Assembly: GCA_022494885.1 (NCBI GenBank) | Contig: JAGVSM010002364.1 | Coordinates: forward strand, 62,001 to 126,000 | Source: Micrasema longulum | Lineage: Eukaryota > Arthropoda > Insecta > Trichoptera > Brachycentridae | Direction of reading: 5' to 3' | DNA length: 64,000 bases | Shown here: positions 33,601-44,755 of the stretch, piece by piece | Layout of the letters: each line of letters begins with the position of its first letter | How positions within the stretch are numbered: the first letter of the stretch is position 1 | The notes under the pieces: generated by a model | Told to the model about the DNA's origin: nothing | Database searches by the model: none | Seen by the model: the letters and a program-made list of their open reading frames with translations, nothing else | Translations under genes and position numbers: made by a program

Positions 33601-33799
33601 TGGCCAATGTTAAAAATGTTAAAAGTCTTTAAAAAAAATCAAGTTCTCTGATGTATATTTTGTTGAAATATAATTATATTGCTTTGTTACTTTGTTGTTC
33701 TGATTTTATGTATTTTTTTAATATGTAAGTATTACTTTAGTTCTTACTTGAGTAGCAGTAATTTAGATTAATTTATACTTTATGAAGTTACTTTATACA

Positions 33800-34010
33800 T
33801 ATTAAGAACTAAATAATTCAATTCCTTCTATTTCTTTTATCTCTTGGGGTAATTTATTGTACATATTGTCCAATGAGTTTTGAGATTCTGTTTTCTCCTC
33901 ATTGGAATCTAGTCTTTTTTTATCCCTTGTTTCATATGTATGAAATTGTTGATTTATTATTTTTATTTTTCTTATTTTATTCATCCCCTTAATTATTTTA
34001 TCTATAAAAT
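33800..34010 (-). pseudogene. LINE ORF2 C-terminal fragment
   Basis: The minus-strand ORF 34,113-33,802 (103 codons) contains FHTYETRDKKRL, TESQNSLDNMYNKLPQEIKE and IEGIELFSS. This is the terminal HxYxTRxK...YNxLPxEIKxIExxxxF signature of CR1/Jockey-like ORF2. It is the same family as 8,810-8,945. The part before residue 40 is A+T-rich and less certain. Confidence 0.7.
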
Positions 34011-34624
34011 TTGCCACATTAAACTTTATTTGCAGCTTAACTTTGAGCAAACTAATTTTTTCATGCATCATTTCTACATAAAGATACATAATTATTTTGA
34101 ATATAATCCTCATCGTCTTATTTTGACGAATTTGTATGTATTTAATTTCACCTTCATTACATAAAAAAAGAATGTAAGAACTGTAATTTATGTGTGAACA
34201 ATTGATTTGTTGATAAAAACACTACTTTTTATATGTATTACATTTTGTAATCTTCCCATAAATGATTATTTTGTTACATAATGAGAATGTGCTTTGAAAT
34301 TCAAATATCTCTTAAGTAAACTCCGAGATACTTTATATCGTCCACAGAATTTATATTTGAATTATCAATATTAATATTAATATTGTATCCCTGAGGTATA
34401 TTTATCTACCAATATTAATTTCTTTTCTTTTTGCGATATTCAATTTTAATAAATTCACTTTTAACAATTTTATATATTTTCTAAATTGTAATTAATCTTA
34501 TTTGTATTATAATTTTTTCTTGATATGAAAACTAGTACATCATCTACGAAATGTTGGATTTTACAATATTCAAAAGATTCACCGATGTCATTTAAATGTA
34601 TGATAAACAATATTTCTAGGTAAA

Positions 34625-34800
34625 ATAATCTTTCAAATTAATATTTTACGTCCACCCTGTCAAAAATCGATCTCAGGACCTTGACCACTCATTTTTCTTT
34701 ATCAGGATTTTTACCTGAGAATAACCATTTAGTCCAAAACACTCGTCCACATTCTGGTTCTATTTTACAGACAACACTGTATTCTTCGTTTAATTGGACA
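34625..34800 (-). mobile_element. SINE-2 copy, internally deleted
   Basis: Reverse head words TAACCATTTAGTCCAAAAC, ACACTCGTCCACATTCTGG and TTCTATTTTACAGA are preceded by the reversed tRNA-like part, CTGTCAAAAATCGATCTCAGGACC. About 80 bp of the usual middle appears to be missing. Confidence 0.55.
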
Positions 34801-34804
34801 CAAA

Positions 34805-35685
34805 AAACAATTAACGGTTTTTTCTATCACCATTTAATCTATTTTAAAAATAAAAACGAATAAACGACTAATCTCTTAAGATTTTTACCCCCACAATTTA
34901 TCTTTTGGTTTTAAATCATTAAAATTTATAATTGGGTATTAACCATTATAATTTAAAGTATCTTAGTTGATCTGTTTATTTTCAATTAATTTACTGGAGA
35001 AAGACGCAAAATCTGAATTTATTTTTAATCTGGTTTCAGCTGCTGCTTTCACGTAATTATACGCCTGAAAGATCTTTTCCAAGTAAGTCTAATAACAAGT
35101 CCCTGAAATGACCACATCGGAATGAAAATGCTCCCATATCCCATAGGTTCTATTTGCTAGCACGCGAGATTGTTCAAAACTGTTATAACTAATGTGTTAT
35201 TGATTCGTTTGGTCTATATACGGGTCAGGAATTATTTAGGCTCTGGTTATTTTGATAAGGTTCAGTCAATTTGATTGCAATACAAACTAATAATTTTGGG
35301 GGAACGTTGAAGGTTATGCTCCAATTATGAGTCTTAGATTTACAGGTTAGCGGTGTTTTAAATCGATTCCTTAATCACATTTCATAAATAAAATCTATTG
35401 AGTTCCTACGATTTAAAAAAAAGTATTAAAAAATTTCTTTGGCGAACTTTAAATAAGATTTTCCTGAGCACATAATTATTTGTGCTCGAACATTGCAAAA
35501 AATGTAAGACCGGCCGACAGATGGCGCTGTCGAAACATTAATTACAATATGGGTCGTTCTCTTTTCCACCCCGGCAGCCTCCAAACTAATACGTGACGTT
35601 TAATCCCTAAAGCGTTCATGAAAAAAAAATTGCGTACCATTTAGTAATCATGACCTACAAATTTTTAACAACTACTTTACTTAAA
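34805..35685. other. No gene seen
   Basis: A short G+C-richer patch at 35,505-35,600 carries ACAGATGGCGCTGTCG, an AGATGGCGC word of the kind bound by insulator proteins in insects, and CCACCCCGGCAGCC. One site alone proves nothing. Confidence 0.35.
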
Positions 35686-35689
35686 TACA

Positions 35690-35815
35690 TGAACAGCAAT
35701 TTTTTGAGATAGTCCAAATATTTGTAGACAAGGACTGAATTCAACTCCCTGGGGAACTGTTAACATCAACCTATTACAACAGAGATGAAGAATATTTAAG
35801 ACCTTCTCTTAACAA
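35690..35815 (+). repeat. Family A repeat, 5' part
   Basis: GTCCAAATATTTGTAGACAAGGACTGAATTCAACTCCCTGGGG followed by TTACAACAGAGATGAAGAATATTTAAGA matches the start of the copies at 53,690 and 49,832. Confidence 0.75.
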
Positions 35816-36049
35816 CGGTACGTATCTCAATATACTTTATCTAAATAGCATTTACGTATTGATGCGTAGATTTTCACGGCCATTGTTATCACTACGTATA
35901 TAATTTATTTGGAGATCCCGAGAATATTGGACTTTTTTCGGTTAAAATTGCTTCCATTTTCAGGGCCTATCCTATATGAAATCCTTCAGAAAAATAACAA
36001 AGATTTGTATGTTTCCGTAACAATTTTTAAAAAATATTTCTACTTTAAA

Positions 36050-36240
36050 TTTATTTCAACAGAGGGAAAACGTTTTTAAGAAGGGAATATGGAAATTTAG
36101 ACATTTACAGGGCTTATAACATGTCATTGGCTGGTTCAAGTGGTCACTTTACACATTGTGTAACATTCACCATTCTGCCTATGGAGGTAATCCAGCCAGT
36201 CTGCAAGCATTTAGACATACTCAAACATTGTTATTTTTAT
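36050..36240 (+). repeat. Family A repeat, plus copy ending in a reversed end word
   Basis: From CAACAGAGGGAAAACGTTTTTAAGAAGG through GGTTCAAGTGGTCACTTTACACATTG to CACCATTCTGCCTATGG. Then CAGCCAGTCTGCAAGCATTTAGACATACTC is the reversed end of the family. This matches the arrangement at 48,700-49,010. Confidence 0.8.
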
Positions 36241-36334
36241 TTGACCATGTTCTTTAAAAATGTTATTCAGTTGAATAATAAACGTAATTTAGACGGATTC
36301 CGAAATACTTTGTCTAAATAAAACATAGAGAAGA

Positions 36335-38090
36335 TGTACCTAATATGAGATGACGGTGTTTCTCGAAAACTAACCTAGAGTGCCCTCTTTAACCCAGCCT
36401 ATTTATTTCCCTACCGACCGACTAAAACAAATTAGCATATGCCCAGAAGCCAAAAGTATTACAATCGTCAGAGGCAATGATTAAGATTTGTGTCCTTAAA
36501 ATTGGGTATTTATTGTCGTTTTCCTTTTTTTTTACTATTTTTTTCCGATAAACTCTAAATTTTTTACTTATCGACACTATAAAGGTCTAAATTTAATGGT
36601 TTCAGAATGTTTTAAAGTTAAATTTAAGTAAATTTATTTCTGGGAATTTTATTTGTTTTTTAATTAATTTTGTTCCTAATATGGGATATCTGCGCTACTT
36701 TTTTTATAAAATATTGTCTAAACTAATTATATTGTTTTTTATATGGAATAATATTCTTGGTTTCATACTCCTTATAAAACTAAATTAGAGAGCTTAGAAA
36801 AGAAAAATGACATTTTGAAAAAAGGCAAAGAGTGAATTCAGTGAAAAGCCTACCATTACTGGTGCCATTTCAAATGTTTAGGGGCTGATAACATCGAGTT
36901 TATTGATTGTGATGATGTGTTTAAAGCATGCTTATTTTTTTTAAATGAGAATCTCATTTTTGAGCAATTAAAAAAAAAACTTATTTTTTTACTTTTGGTT
37001 GAAAATGACACAAATTAGTATTTTTTTTAAATGTTTCGATAGCATTCTATATTTCCCAATCACATGCACCTTAACATACCCATTCACACACGCACATATA
37101 CCTTCATTCACATAGTTACACATGAATACAAACGTCGCAAACATATGTTTAATAAGATAAATAGTGGATTATTTTTAATTGGTTCTAGTATTGTTAACTA
37201 TTTTAACTTATTAATAAATATCTGTACAAATACCATTACCAATAAGATTTTTTCACTATGCTATTCCATATTCGGTACATCTCCCCTAATTATATATTCC
37301 GTAGCATTGTCAATATTTTTTTTTCATATTTTTTTTTCACTTACCCGACAAATAAGAATGATGGTCGTCTTATTTTTTTTTCCAAAATTATCTTACCTGA
37401 AACAAAAATAAATAATGAAATTAAAACGTTTTGTTTCAAAAAATTAGCTTTCTCTCCTTATATCTTTGTAATTAATCATATCAATAAAAATAAGATCAGA
37501 TTATTATTTGAAGCACTTATTTTGTGATTTTTTATATTTAAAATGTGACTTTTCATGTTAAGTTTACACCAAAACGTTGTAAAATTACTTTTATTTTTTT
37601 TTTGTTAAATTTAATATTCTTTTAACAAGATTATGTATTAATAAATAATATCAACAATGTGTTTAGTTTTCCGTTCCGAAAAACAATAAAATATTCCATA
37701 ATAAAACCACTCTTAACCCGCCCGTTTCTGTAATGAAACTAGCTTTGAAAATTACAGTTTATTCATGAATATCTCGGTAACTACTTTTGTAATCTTCAAG
37801 TAAACATTGACACATAAAAAATAAATTATAACACTTCTTTCGGTATATCAAATAATTTTGAATAAAATATATTTTATCCATTGAAATTTCCGAAAATGAC
37901 CAAATATCGGGTTTCCCTTTGACAAATATTTATAAAACATTCATTTGAGATAAAGAGTTGTTATCTAATTAGATCACCCAGCAAGACACGCGTATAATTT
38001 TAATAAAATTAAAATAGCAGTGATTGTCAGGCAATAATTTTCTAATCTCAGGTAACCTCGCAGTGACTCGAGAAAGTTTTTTCACATAGT
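36335..38090. other. No gene seen
   Basis: ORFs near 37,064-37,527 begin in a CA-rich stretch (ACACACGCACATATACC) and continue into A+T-rich sequence, overlapping in two frames. They do not resemble a gene. A CA-rich stretch followed by similar A+T-rich sequence is also seen near 8,540 and 55,200. Confidence 0.4.
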
Positions 38091-38094
38091 ATGT

Positions 38095-38237
38095 TAAAGG
38101 TTAACCACTGAACCAATAATATATCTGTGTTTAAAACCAATATTTCACATCTACCCTACCATGAATAGAACCCGGAACCTCAAGCATGGCAAGGCGATAC
38201 ACCAACGCGGCGGACTTATCTCTACTAGAATTACGTT
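38095..38237 (-). mobile_element. SINE-2, 3' piece split by a LINE
   Basis: Reversed tRNA-like body: CAATATTTCACATCTACCC, ATAGAACCCGGAACCTCAAG and CGCGGCGGACTTAT. The corresponding head (AAACACTCGTCCAGGATTCTG, reversed) lies at 39,290-39,350, on the other side of the LINE at 38,238-39,290. The LINE therefore inserted into this SINE. Confidence 0.6.
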
Positions 38238-39290
38238 ATCAGGATATTTATTTATTTATTTATTGTGGATAACTTATAAAGCGCCATTTTCGTAATAAAA
38301 TACCTCAAGGGCGCTTTACATGGTGATTCTATTGTTAAGTTAATTTAATTGAAGCTTTAAATTTGTAATTTAATTAAAATAATTTATTTTGTTGTCACGT
38401 GCTACGGATTTATTCAAATGATTTAGAGAACAAGTGGGTTTTAAGTTTTTTTCCGAAACATCACTTCACTTTCACAGCCTCGCACCTCTGCTGGGAGAGC
38501 ATTCTATGCCATAGGGCCTGCGACCGCAAATGCGCGTTCACTAAATTTAGTGCGCTGTTTGCGTAGAGGTATAATAACTTTCCTCTCGCCGTAGACGTAG
38601 CTGATCTAAGCGTGAGACGCCTGTCAGCTAGTTCATCTGGAATGCATAGTTCCCTTAGATATTCCGGAGCCGAGTTGTGCAGTGACTTATACATAAGCCA
38701 ACAGAGTTTGTATTCGACCCTCTGTGGAAAACGTAGCCAGTGTAGTTCCCGAAGTAGTGGAGTGATATGACTGAACTTAGAGATTCCGAAAATAAGTCTC
38801 GCTGCGGCATTCAATACAGATTGTAGGCGAGTCATTTTGTTCATTGGTAGACCTGCGTAGATACCATTACAATAATCGACTCTAGACACTACAAACGCAT
38901 TTATTAATTGACGGGGGCATCAACCGGCAAAATTTTGGCGTATGCATTTGATTTGTCTCAGCTGGTAGAAGCATGAACTTATCGTTCTACTAATTTGAGC
39001 GTCAAGAGATAGGTCAGAAGTGAGTAAAACTCCCAGTAGTTTAACGGTGGGTAAAACGGCACTCCCTACATTGGGTAGAGCCGTATCCTGGATCAAATTC
39101 TGTCGTCTGGCTGAAGCCACCCACAGTTGTTCAGTTTTTGATGGGTTTAATGTTAGTCTGTTTTCAGCCATTCAGTTTCCTATTTTCTTGATGCATCCAT
39201 CAATTAAATTGACAAGCACACTTCTCTCGCCTGGTTTGCAATAAAAATAAATCTGCGTATCATCTGCATAGCAGTGCGACCACAATCTTT
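38238..39290 (-). pseudogene. CR1-like LINE, RT to 3' end (best-preserved LINE)
   Basis: Read on the minus strand from 39,290: HCYADDTQIYFYCKPGE, with the catalytic YADD at 39,270-39,259. Then comes GN, a stop where W is expected, MAENRLTLNPSKTEQLW, LPTVKLLGVLLTSDLSL, and after a frameshift SRVDYCNGIYAGLP, LQSVLNAAARLIFG and LRELHWLRFPQRVEYKLCWL. A final frame holds KKLKTHLFSKSFE with the stop at 38,410. This is the second half of the RT and the C-terminus of a CR1/L2-type ORF2. The 3' UTR forms a 7-bp hairpin AAGCGCC/GGCGCTT (38,279-38,316) and ends in (AAATA)n. At least one stop and two frameshifts make it inactive. It is 5'-truncated, as is usual for LINE copies. Confidence 0.9.
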
Positions 39291-39350
39291 AACCTGATAG
39301 TAGCAATCAAGCCAAAAACACTCGTCCAGGATTCTGCATCGACTCGTTTT
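39290..39350 (-). mobile_element. SINE-2, 5' head piece split by a LINE
   Basis: CTGATAGTAGCAATCAAGCC, AAAAACACTCGTCCAGGATTCTG is the reversed SINE-2 head (compare GGATAAGTGTTTTCAACTTGG and GGCTATTATCAGG at 51,608-51,644). Confidence 0.6.
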
Positions 39351-39354
39351 TTGA

Positions 39355-39835
39355 TAAAGTTTAATAAGAATAAATACATTATACGAGTATTCACATAATT
39401 TTCACACTTTTGTGAGGATATTCACACTTTGATCTGTTTTATCAAACCTTAATCATGTTTGCACCTTTAACAAAGTGAAACAATCCCTGTAAGCTTAAAT
39501 AACACTTCAAAACTACTAGGAGGAATATTATACAGAATTCTGATTTCTAATGAGCAAAACATAATGTTTAGTAGTACAAGTTAGTTACCATATCTGCTTA
39601 AATTCCTTCCACACAGTTAGAAATTATTAGCATAGCACAAACTAGTATTTGCTGAATGAAATATTTTGAGAATGCACTGACTGGGATACTACGGATGTCA
39701 TAAAATTCAATTTATGTGAAATTGATGTCGTAATTACTTTTTGATCAAATAAATAATTATACTGGTCAGCTTTGTTGCTAAACAACTCTTTTATAAACGC
39801 AGTAATGGAATTGCTTTTCAAATAGAATAACGGCT
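39355..39835. other. No gene seen
   Basis: A+T-rich unique sequence. TTCACACTTTTGTGAGGATATTCACACTTTG near 39,402 is a small local duplication. Confidence 0.4.
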
Positions 39836-39839
39836 AAGC

Positions 39840-39965
39840 CTCTATTTCAAAGTTTTTTTATTATATAAATGAAAGACGAGTGATACTTTAATCCTCAAAT
39901 TTGCAGTATCCAGTGACCGGTTTTATCGCTTTCGTGACATCTTCGAGACTGGTATCTTTATTAAG
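39840..39965 (-). mobile_element. PLE-type terminal segment with hammerhead-like motif
   Basis: Reverse complement of the segment at 54,590-54,715: AAAGACGAGTGATACTTTAATCC, CAGTATCCAGTGACCGG and CTTCGAGACTGGTATCTTTATTAA. On the minus strand, CCAGU (39,952-39,948) can pair with ACUGG (39,914-39,910) as stem I. Between them lie CUCGAAGA, a stem-loop with a GAAA loop, AAAAC, a CG loop and GUC. A PLE coding tail starts 20 bp away on the opposite strand, giving an inverted arrangement typical of PLE ends. Confidence 0.65.
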
Positions 39966-39984
39966 GAGTTCAATGTGTTTATAC

Positions 39985-40061
39985 AAAACAGAGGTAGGGA
40001 TATTCATATTGCACCTAAAGGCCATAAACTTGACAAATTAGAAATTCTCGAAATTAATTGA
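39985..40061 (+). pseudogene. PLE ORF, last 19 codons
   Basis: From 40,002 the frame reads IHIAPKGHKLDKLEILEIN and stops at 40,059. It is nearly identical to the end of the longer fragment at 54,083-54,289. PLE proteins end with a GIY-YIG endonuclease whose last segment has this KGxKLDxLExxEI pattern. The upstream domain is missing, so only the 3' end was inserted or kept. Confidence 0.7.
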
Positions 40062-40194
40062 TTAAAAAATATACCCGACGTAGAATAACTGAAATGTAAT
40101 AAATATTTTTTTGATTTTATATTTGTACTTTTAAAATAGATTTCTTAATTAATTTTTTTTTTTTATAATTTGACATTGTTTGTTTCCTTTTTTT

Positions 40195-40700
40195 ATACAT
40201 AATAATGTTCCCTCACTGGGGTGTCCCGTGCCTAGAGGAACATTTTACAAAATTTAAAACATGCCTTAAATTAGTTATTTAACAAAGTTAACATAATAAT
40301 AACAGTAAAAAACGCAATTAATCCAATAAACCCAATTATCATTAACATAATTAACAATATAAAATAAAATAATCATTAAAAACATAACCAAATTATAGAT
40401 ATCAAATTTCATAAACAGTACACACATTTTACCTATTTGGTTTGATCCACTCATCGATCCGTGTGCAACCCCCCTCCACTATCCATTTCTTAATAGCAAT
40501 GTTATACTGTGAGTACTAACTAATTGTTCTTATGGATAATGGAAGTAGATTATACACTTTAACCGAATAGTAGGCCAATCTTCTTTGACCGAAGGTTGTA
40601 TTTATCTTTTTATTTTTTTGCAGCATCAGGGGATGGTATCTAGCAACTCTTGTATTTGTAACGGAAGGTAGAAAATAATGTTTATATGCGTATAATAACA
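40195..40700 (-). pseudogene. LINE ORF2 C-terminus and 3' UTR (GGACACCCCAGTG type)
   Basis: This is not visible as a single ATG-initiated ORF because a stop interrupts it. On the minus strand, about 40,690-40,430 reads PSVTNTRVARYHPLML, INTTFGQRRLAYYSVKVYN, LLPLSIRTIS, stop, YSQYNIAIKKWIVEGG and DEWIKPNR, then a stop. The order GxRxLxYxxxxxYNxLPxxIR ... FKKxL fits the terminal domain of LINE ORF2. The 3' UTR contains GGCACGGGACACCCCAGTG (40,233-40,215), which identifies solo tails at 15.2 and 16.9 kb as the same family. Confidence 0.75.
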
Positions 40701-40849
40701 GAGCTTTTACTTAATGAAATGCATATTTAAATAAATAACTATATAATCGTTGCTAGCAATTTCAAAATTAGTTAAACAAAGCTGTAGCTAGCAACCACTC
40801 ATACAATTTACACAATCGTTTTTTTTTACCTTTTTGCGTGTCATTAATC

Positions 40850-41000
40850 AAGTTGTGGTCCCGTGAGTAGTGTCTCGGGCTCACGATTCAAAAGTCCGTG
40901 GTTTGAATCCTATTCTATCCCAACTTTATTCCCATTTTATAATAGTGAGTTATTCACAAATCGTTGAAAATAAACTTTTTGAGTAAATTATAAGAACGCA
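40850..41000 (+). mobile_element. SINE-1 copy
   Basis: AAGTTGTGGTCCCGTGAGTAG, AAAGTCCGTGGTTTGAATCC, TTATTCCCATTTTATAATAG and TGAGTTATTCACAAATCG follow the family order to ATAAGAACGC. Confidence 0.8.
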
Positions 41001-41004
41001 AATA

Positions 41005-41445
41005 CTTATATTTTACATAACTGTCTTTATATAATAAACAACGATTGGAAATTGAAATTAAAATAGAATATTTCCTATTATTCAATTGCTTGAATATTTC
41101 TGTTGACCATTAATATTCACTGTTAATTCACTATGTTATGCACGTACAGTTTCTCTGTTTGTCTTACTTACGGAAATGTGTTAAGCCATAGAAATATATT
41201 ATGGTTTCCATTTCCTTGTCTTAGAGTCAGAACATTATGATATTCCAATATAATATTCATACAACTTAGAACAACGGTAAGATAAATTAATAAATTTTGT
41301 CTTATGTAAATAAACCTACGTTGATTGCGTTCTACTAGTGTATTATGTAAAGTTTTTTCATATGGATATCGATAATGATCTAACAATATAAAATATAAAA
41401 ACATTGATTTATAGGAGCGAATTAGAACTCAATATTAGTTCATAT
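41005..41445. other. No gene seen
   Basis: A minus-strand ORF (41,168-41,404) is A+T-rich and unrecognised. There are no repeat matches. Confidence 0.4.
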
Positions 41446-41449
41446 GTTA

Positions 41450-41625
41450 ACATTACAAAAATGTTTGCAGATGTTTGCAGATAGGCTGGATTTCTCCCCA
41501 AAAAGAGTAATTTAGATCTCAATTTGTTGCAATGACTAGTCATAAGCCTTGTAAATGCCCAGACTTCCATATTTCCTTCTTTAAAATGTTTTTCCTCTCT
41601 GTTGTAACAAAGATTGATGCTCAAG
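41450..41625 (-). repeat. Family A repeat, decayed minus copy
   Basis: TTTGCAGATAGGCTGGATTTC, AGTCATAAGCCTTGTAAATGCC and CCATATTTCCTTCTTTAAAATG match the ends of other copies. The central GTGGCCACTT part is deleted. Confidence 0.7.
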
Positions 41626-41931
41626 TTCAAAACCATAACCTCTACGCAAAAAGATTCTCAGAAGACATCAGATGACAGTTTTTTTAAATTGGTTTATTTG
41701 TTCGTAAATACAATCCATTTGTTGCCCATTTTAATAGAGCGCAATGATAAATTAAAAACTTCATTGCGATTTTCATTCCTGAATTATTTAAACTGAATCA
41801 AACAGACTACCAAAAAAAAATGATTTCATCTTGCTGCTGGCTATGTAATATTATCATATCGGAATTCAATTAAAATATAGTTGTATATGAGTTAAAAAAA
41901 TATTCGTAAAAAAAAATCGATAGAAAAAGAT

Positions 41932-42306
41932 TCAATAGAATTTAACATTGCTGAATGATTTTAATTTATTAATTGTTTTTTCTAAGTGATCCATGAAAAA
42001 CTCTGCAAGAGCCGGAGAAATTGGGCTTCCCATCGCTAAGCCCATTTTTTGGGGATAAAATTTATTATTAAATTGAAAATAGTTTTGGTCTAAACAGGTT
42101 TTTATTAAGGTAATAATATATTTTTTCAGAATAGGGTTAATTGCTTTTTTATCCATAAAATCTGTGAGAGCTATTTTTAATACTTCTATGGGGACATTAG
42201 TGAATAAGCTGACTACATCGAAGGAAACAAGGGTAAAATTTTCGGAAAGTGTAATATTTTTTAAATCATCTATTAATTCTAACGAATTTTGAATACCATA
42301 ACTAGT
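41932..42306 (-). pseudogene. Penelope-like element reverse transcriptase fragment
   Basis: The minus-strand frame is open from 42,306 to the stop at 41,932, longer than its first ATG suggests. It reads TSYGIQNSLELIDDL, then RT motif A, FTLVSFDVVSLFTNVPIE, with the catalytic Asp codon at 42,219-42,217. The FDVVSLFTNVP form is typical of PLEs. It continues CLDQNYFQFNNKFYPQ and motif B, GLAMGSPISPALAEFF. The next expected motif, the catalytic YVDD box, is lost because the frame stops after NVKFY. A stop also precedes the fragment (42,309-42,307). No PLE endonuclease tail is attached, so it is an internal fragment. Confidence 0.92.
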
Positions 42307-42309
42307 TTA

Positions 42310-44750
42310 AATTTCAACTAAAGATTAATGCGGTGTCTAGAGACATTGGATTTGCATAAATAAAAGTTATTTAAATCACTTACACTCAAGGTAACTCCAT
42401 TTCAAAAACTTTTTACTCGCTTTACGCCAACGCATTTGCTTGGTTCATATTATGTCACGAAAAAAAACGTTTATAAAGGAACTGCATCCGCAGATGCGTT
42501 CGCCATGTGAAAAAATAGAAAGATTGGTTGTAATAATATATTGTTTTCTGTGGCGGCTAGCGTACGTAACCCGTTACAATGTACCCATCACTCATTCTTT
42601 GAAGTGACATAATATTTTTTCGGGAATGAATTCAGTTTTTATTCATTCATCCCGCTAAAGCGAAGATGTTAATTTTTTAAATAATTATCTTATTCTAAGT
42701 TTATAAATACACTAAACGGCTATCTTCTGCAGTGCCATTATTTCCATGAGGGTTAGTAAATTATTAGGGGTTTTCAAACAAATATCATTTATGTAAGTTC
42801 TTCGAATGCATTAGCCGTTATTGGAGCCGAGTAAAGCCAGGTCTCATACAGTTCTGATTCGAATAAGAGTATCTTTTGGTAATGCATTCCGTGGAAGGCT
42901 ATAATAGATAAATTACCTGGGGCAGATAATGTTCGCAGAGCTTTACGAACTAAGAGAACCGACCACACAGCCAAGCAATAGCCCAACGGAATACTAATGT
43001 TATTCTAGGCTATTGTGGCAATAATGAAGTAGTTTCACAAGCTAATGTAACGTGTATTAACTCACCTGTGAAATTGAAGATACAATAACAGTTCTGGTTA
43101 AGAGAACAGTCATTGAGTCTAATCACCACCATTATAGCTTTGAAATATGCACCATATTTAATTGAATAAAATTATTCAGTTTGAGATAATAAATTTGAAA
43201 AACCGTTGTAATATTTATTTATTTATTTCACAATATTTTTTTTTCATTTTTCTTTTCCATATAAACACCTAACTAGGCATACTTTTTTTTTTTTGACAGT
43301 TTGAAAAGGAAAATAGGTTTTTTATTTTAAGATCCGACTAGCCAGTAGATTCCTGCAAGACCATCCTTGTTTTTTTTCACTAAACGATGCTTAAAAAACT
43401 CATTATAAAAATTGAAAATAAATATTAATTAGAAAACATACCGATAATTATGAAAAAATGTGGCATTGAATATAAATAAGAAAACATGTCTTCAAACATG
43501 CATATAATTATGTTCTTGTTTACAGTAGTTGATAAATAAAATAATATATACTAATACACACACACACATACCCACACATGATGTATTCATAGATATCATA
43601 CATGTATAAATATTACATTTCTCATGTGGATTTTTATCTTAAATTAGATCGTAATTTGTTATATTTTAAATGTAAATGTTAGCATATCATATTATGTACA
43701 GGTGTAAGTATGACTTAAATGATAGTGTACAATATTTTATAGTCTTGACTTAACACGAATTTATCTATCGAATTGGGACATGGAAATAGATATTTTTTAT
43801 TTTATTTATAATTTCGTTTTTTAGTCATTTATAAATTTTATCATAAAATAATAAATTACAAATTTAAACTTTGTCTACTAGTTGCCAAATGTTCTCGTAA
43901 ATTTGTCAAGACACTAACTTCCCTAACAAGCAAATCTCCTTATAACTATAGCATTTGTAGTAGAAAAAAAAACAGCGTGCGGATAGGACACATGCTTTAA
44001 AAAGCTTATGTCATCTACATTGGTGTTCCTGCAAAGACATTACACTTAAAGTTCGACGAGATTTTAAGTGGGTGCATGAAATTGTAAATATTTCAATAAA
44101 TAAAATAAAAGCATGTAGCAATTTCAAAATAAATATTAATGTTTTTGTAGATATTTCTTGACAAAACTCCATGTTTAATGATTTTCATAAAATTATCAAT
44201 AAAAACTCCAATTAAATAAATTTGAAGTAAACCTAGAAGTATTTATTGATATTTTTGCAGTTAAATTTTTAATTGTATTTGAATGGCACTTATTATTTCA
44301 GAATTTTTTTTATTATCAATTACTCTAATTTTCAGGAATTACTTTCGTTAAATTTTACAGCTATGTTTTTAAGTGAGTCCACTGAACTAACAGATTTTTC
44401 TCGCCAAAATTCTGCAAACTTTTCATTCGTGGGATATTCACGTTTGCTACGTATGTGTTCATTCGACAAAAAGTAGCGATGTCACCAACATTCGACAAAA
44501 AAGATTTCATTTTGGAAACCCTGTACACACGGGTCACTTGACAGGCGATAACAGGGCTGCCAACGTTCGTCGACTTTCAATTTGGTGGGAAAACTGAATT
44601 TAAACTGCGTTAGGATTGACAGCCACCATCGTTGGCTTTTTGTCGCAATCGTTTGATACGAAAAGAAAAGATATATTTATATTCTGTTCATCTCCCAATT
44701 AAATTGCTCTGTTTCGTTTGAGTGATTGAAACTCCTGAGGGATATGATAA
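42310..44750. other. No supported gene
   Basis: Holds a T-rich LINE-like tail (43,210-43,300), a short CA repeat (43,558-43,573) and a minus-strand ORF at 42,789-42,986 without recognisable motifs. At 44,273-44,476 an ORF follows a splice-acceptor-like CTCTAATTTTCAG, but no donor or homology supports an exon. The stretch 44,520-44,640 (ACACGGGTCACTTGACAGGCG, GGGCTGCCAACGTTCG) is G+C-richer. Confidence 0.35.
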
Positions 44751-44755
44751 ATACA

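Noticed and set aside
44273..44476. Internal exon after CTCTAATTTTCAG
   Set aside because: The acceptor lies inside the ORF, no matching donor or coding homology is visible, and such acceptor-like words are common in T-rich DNA.
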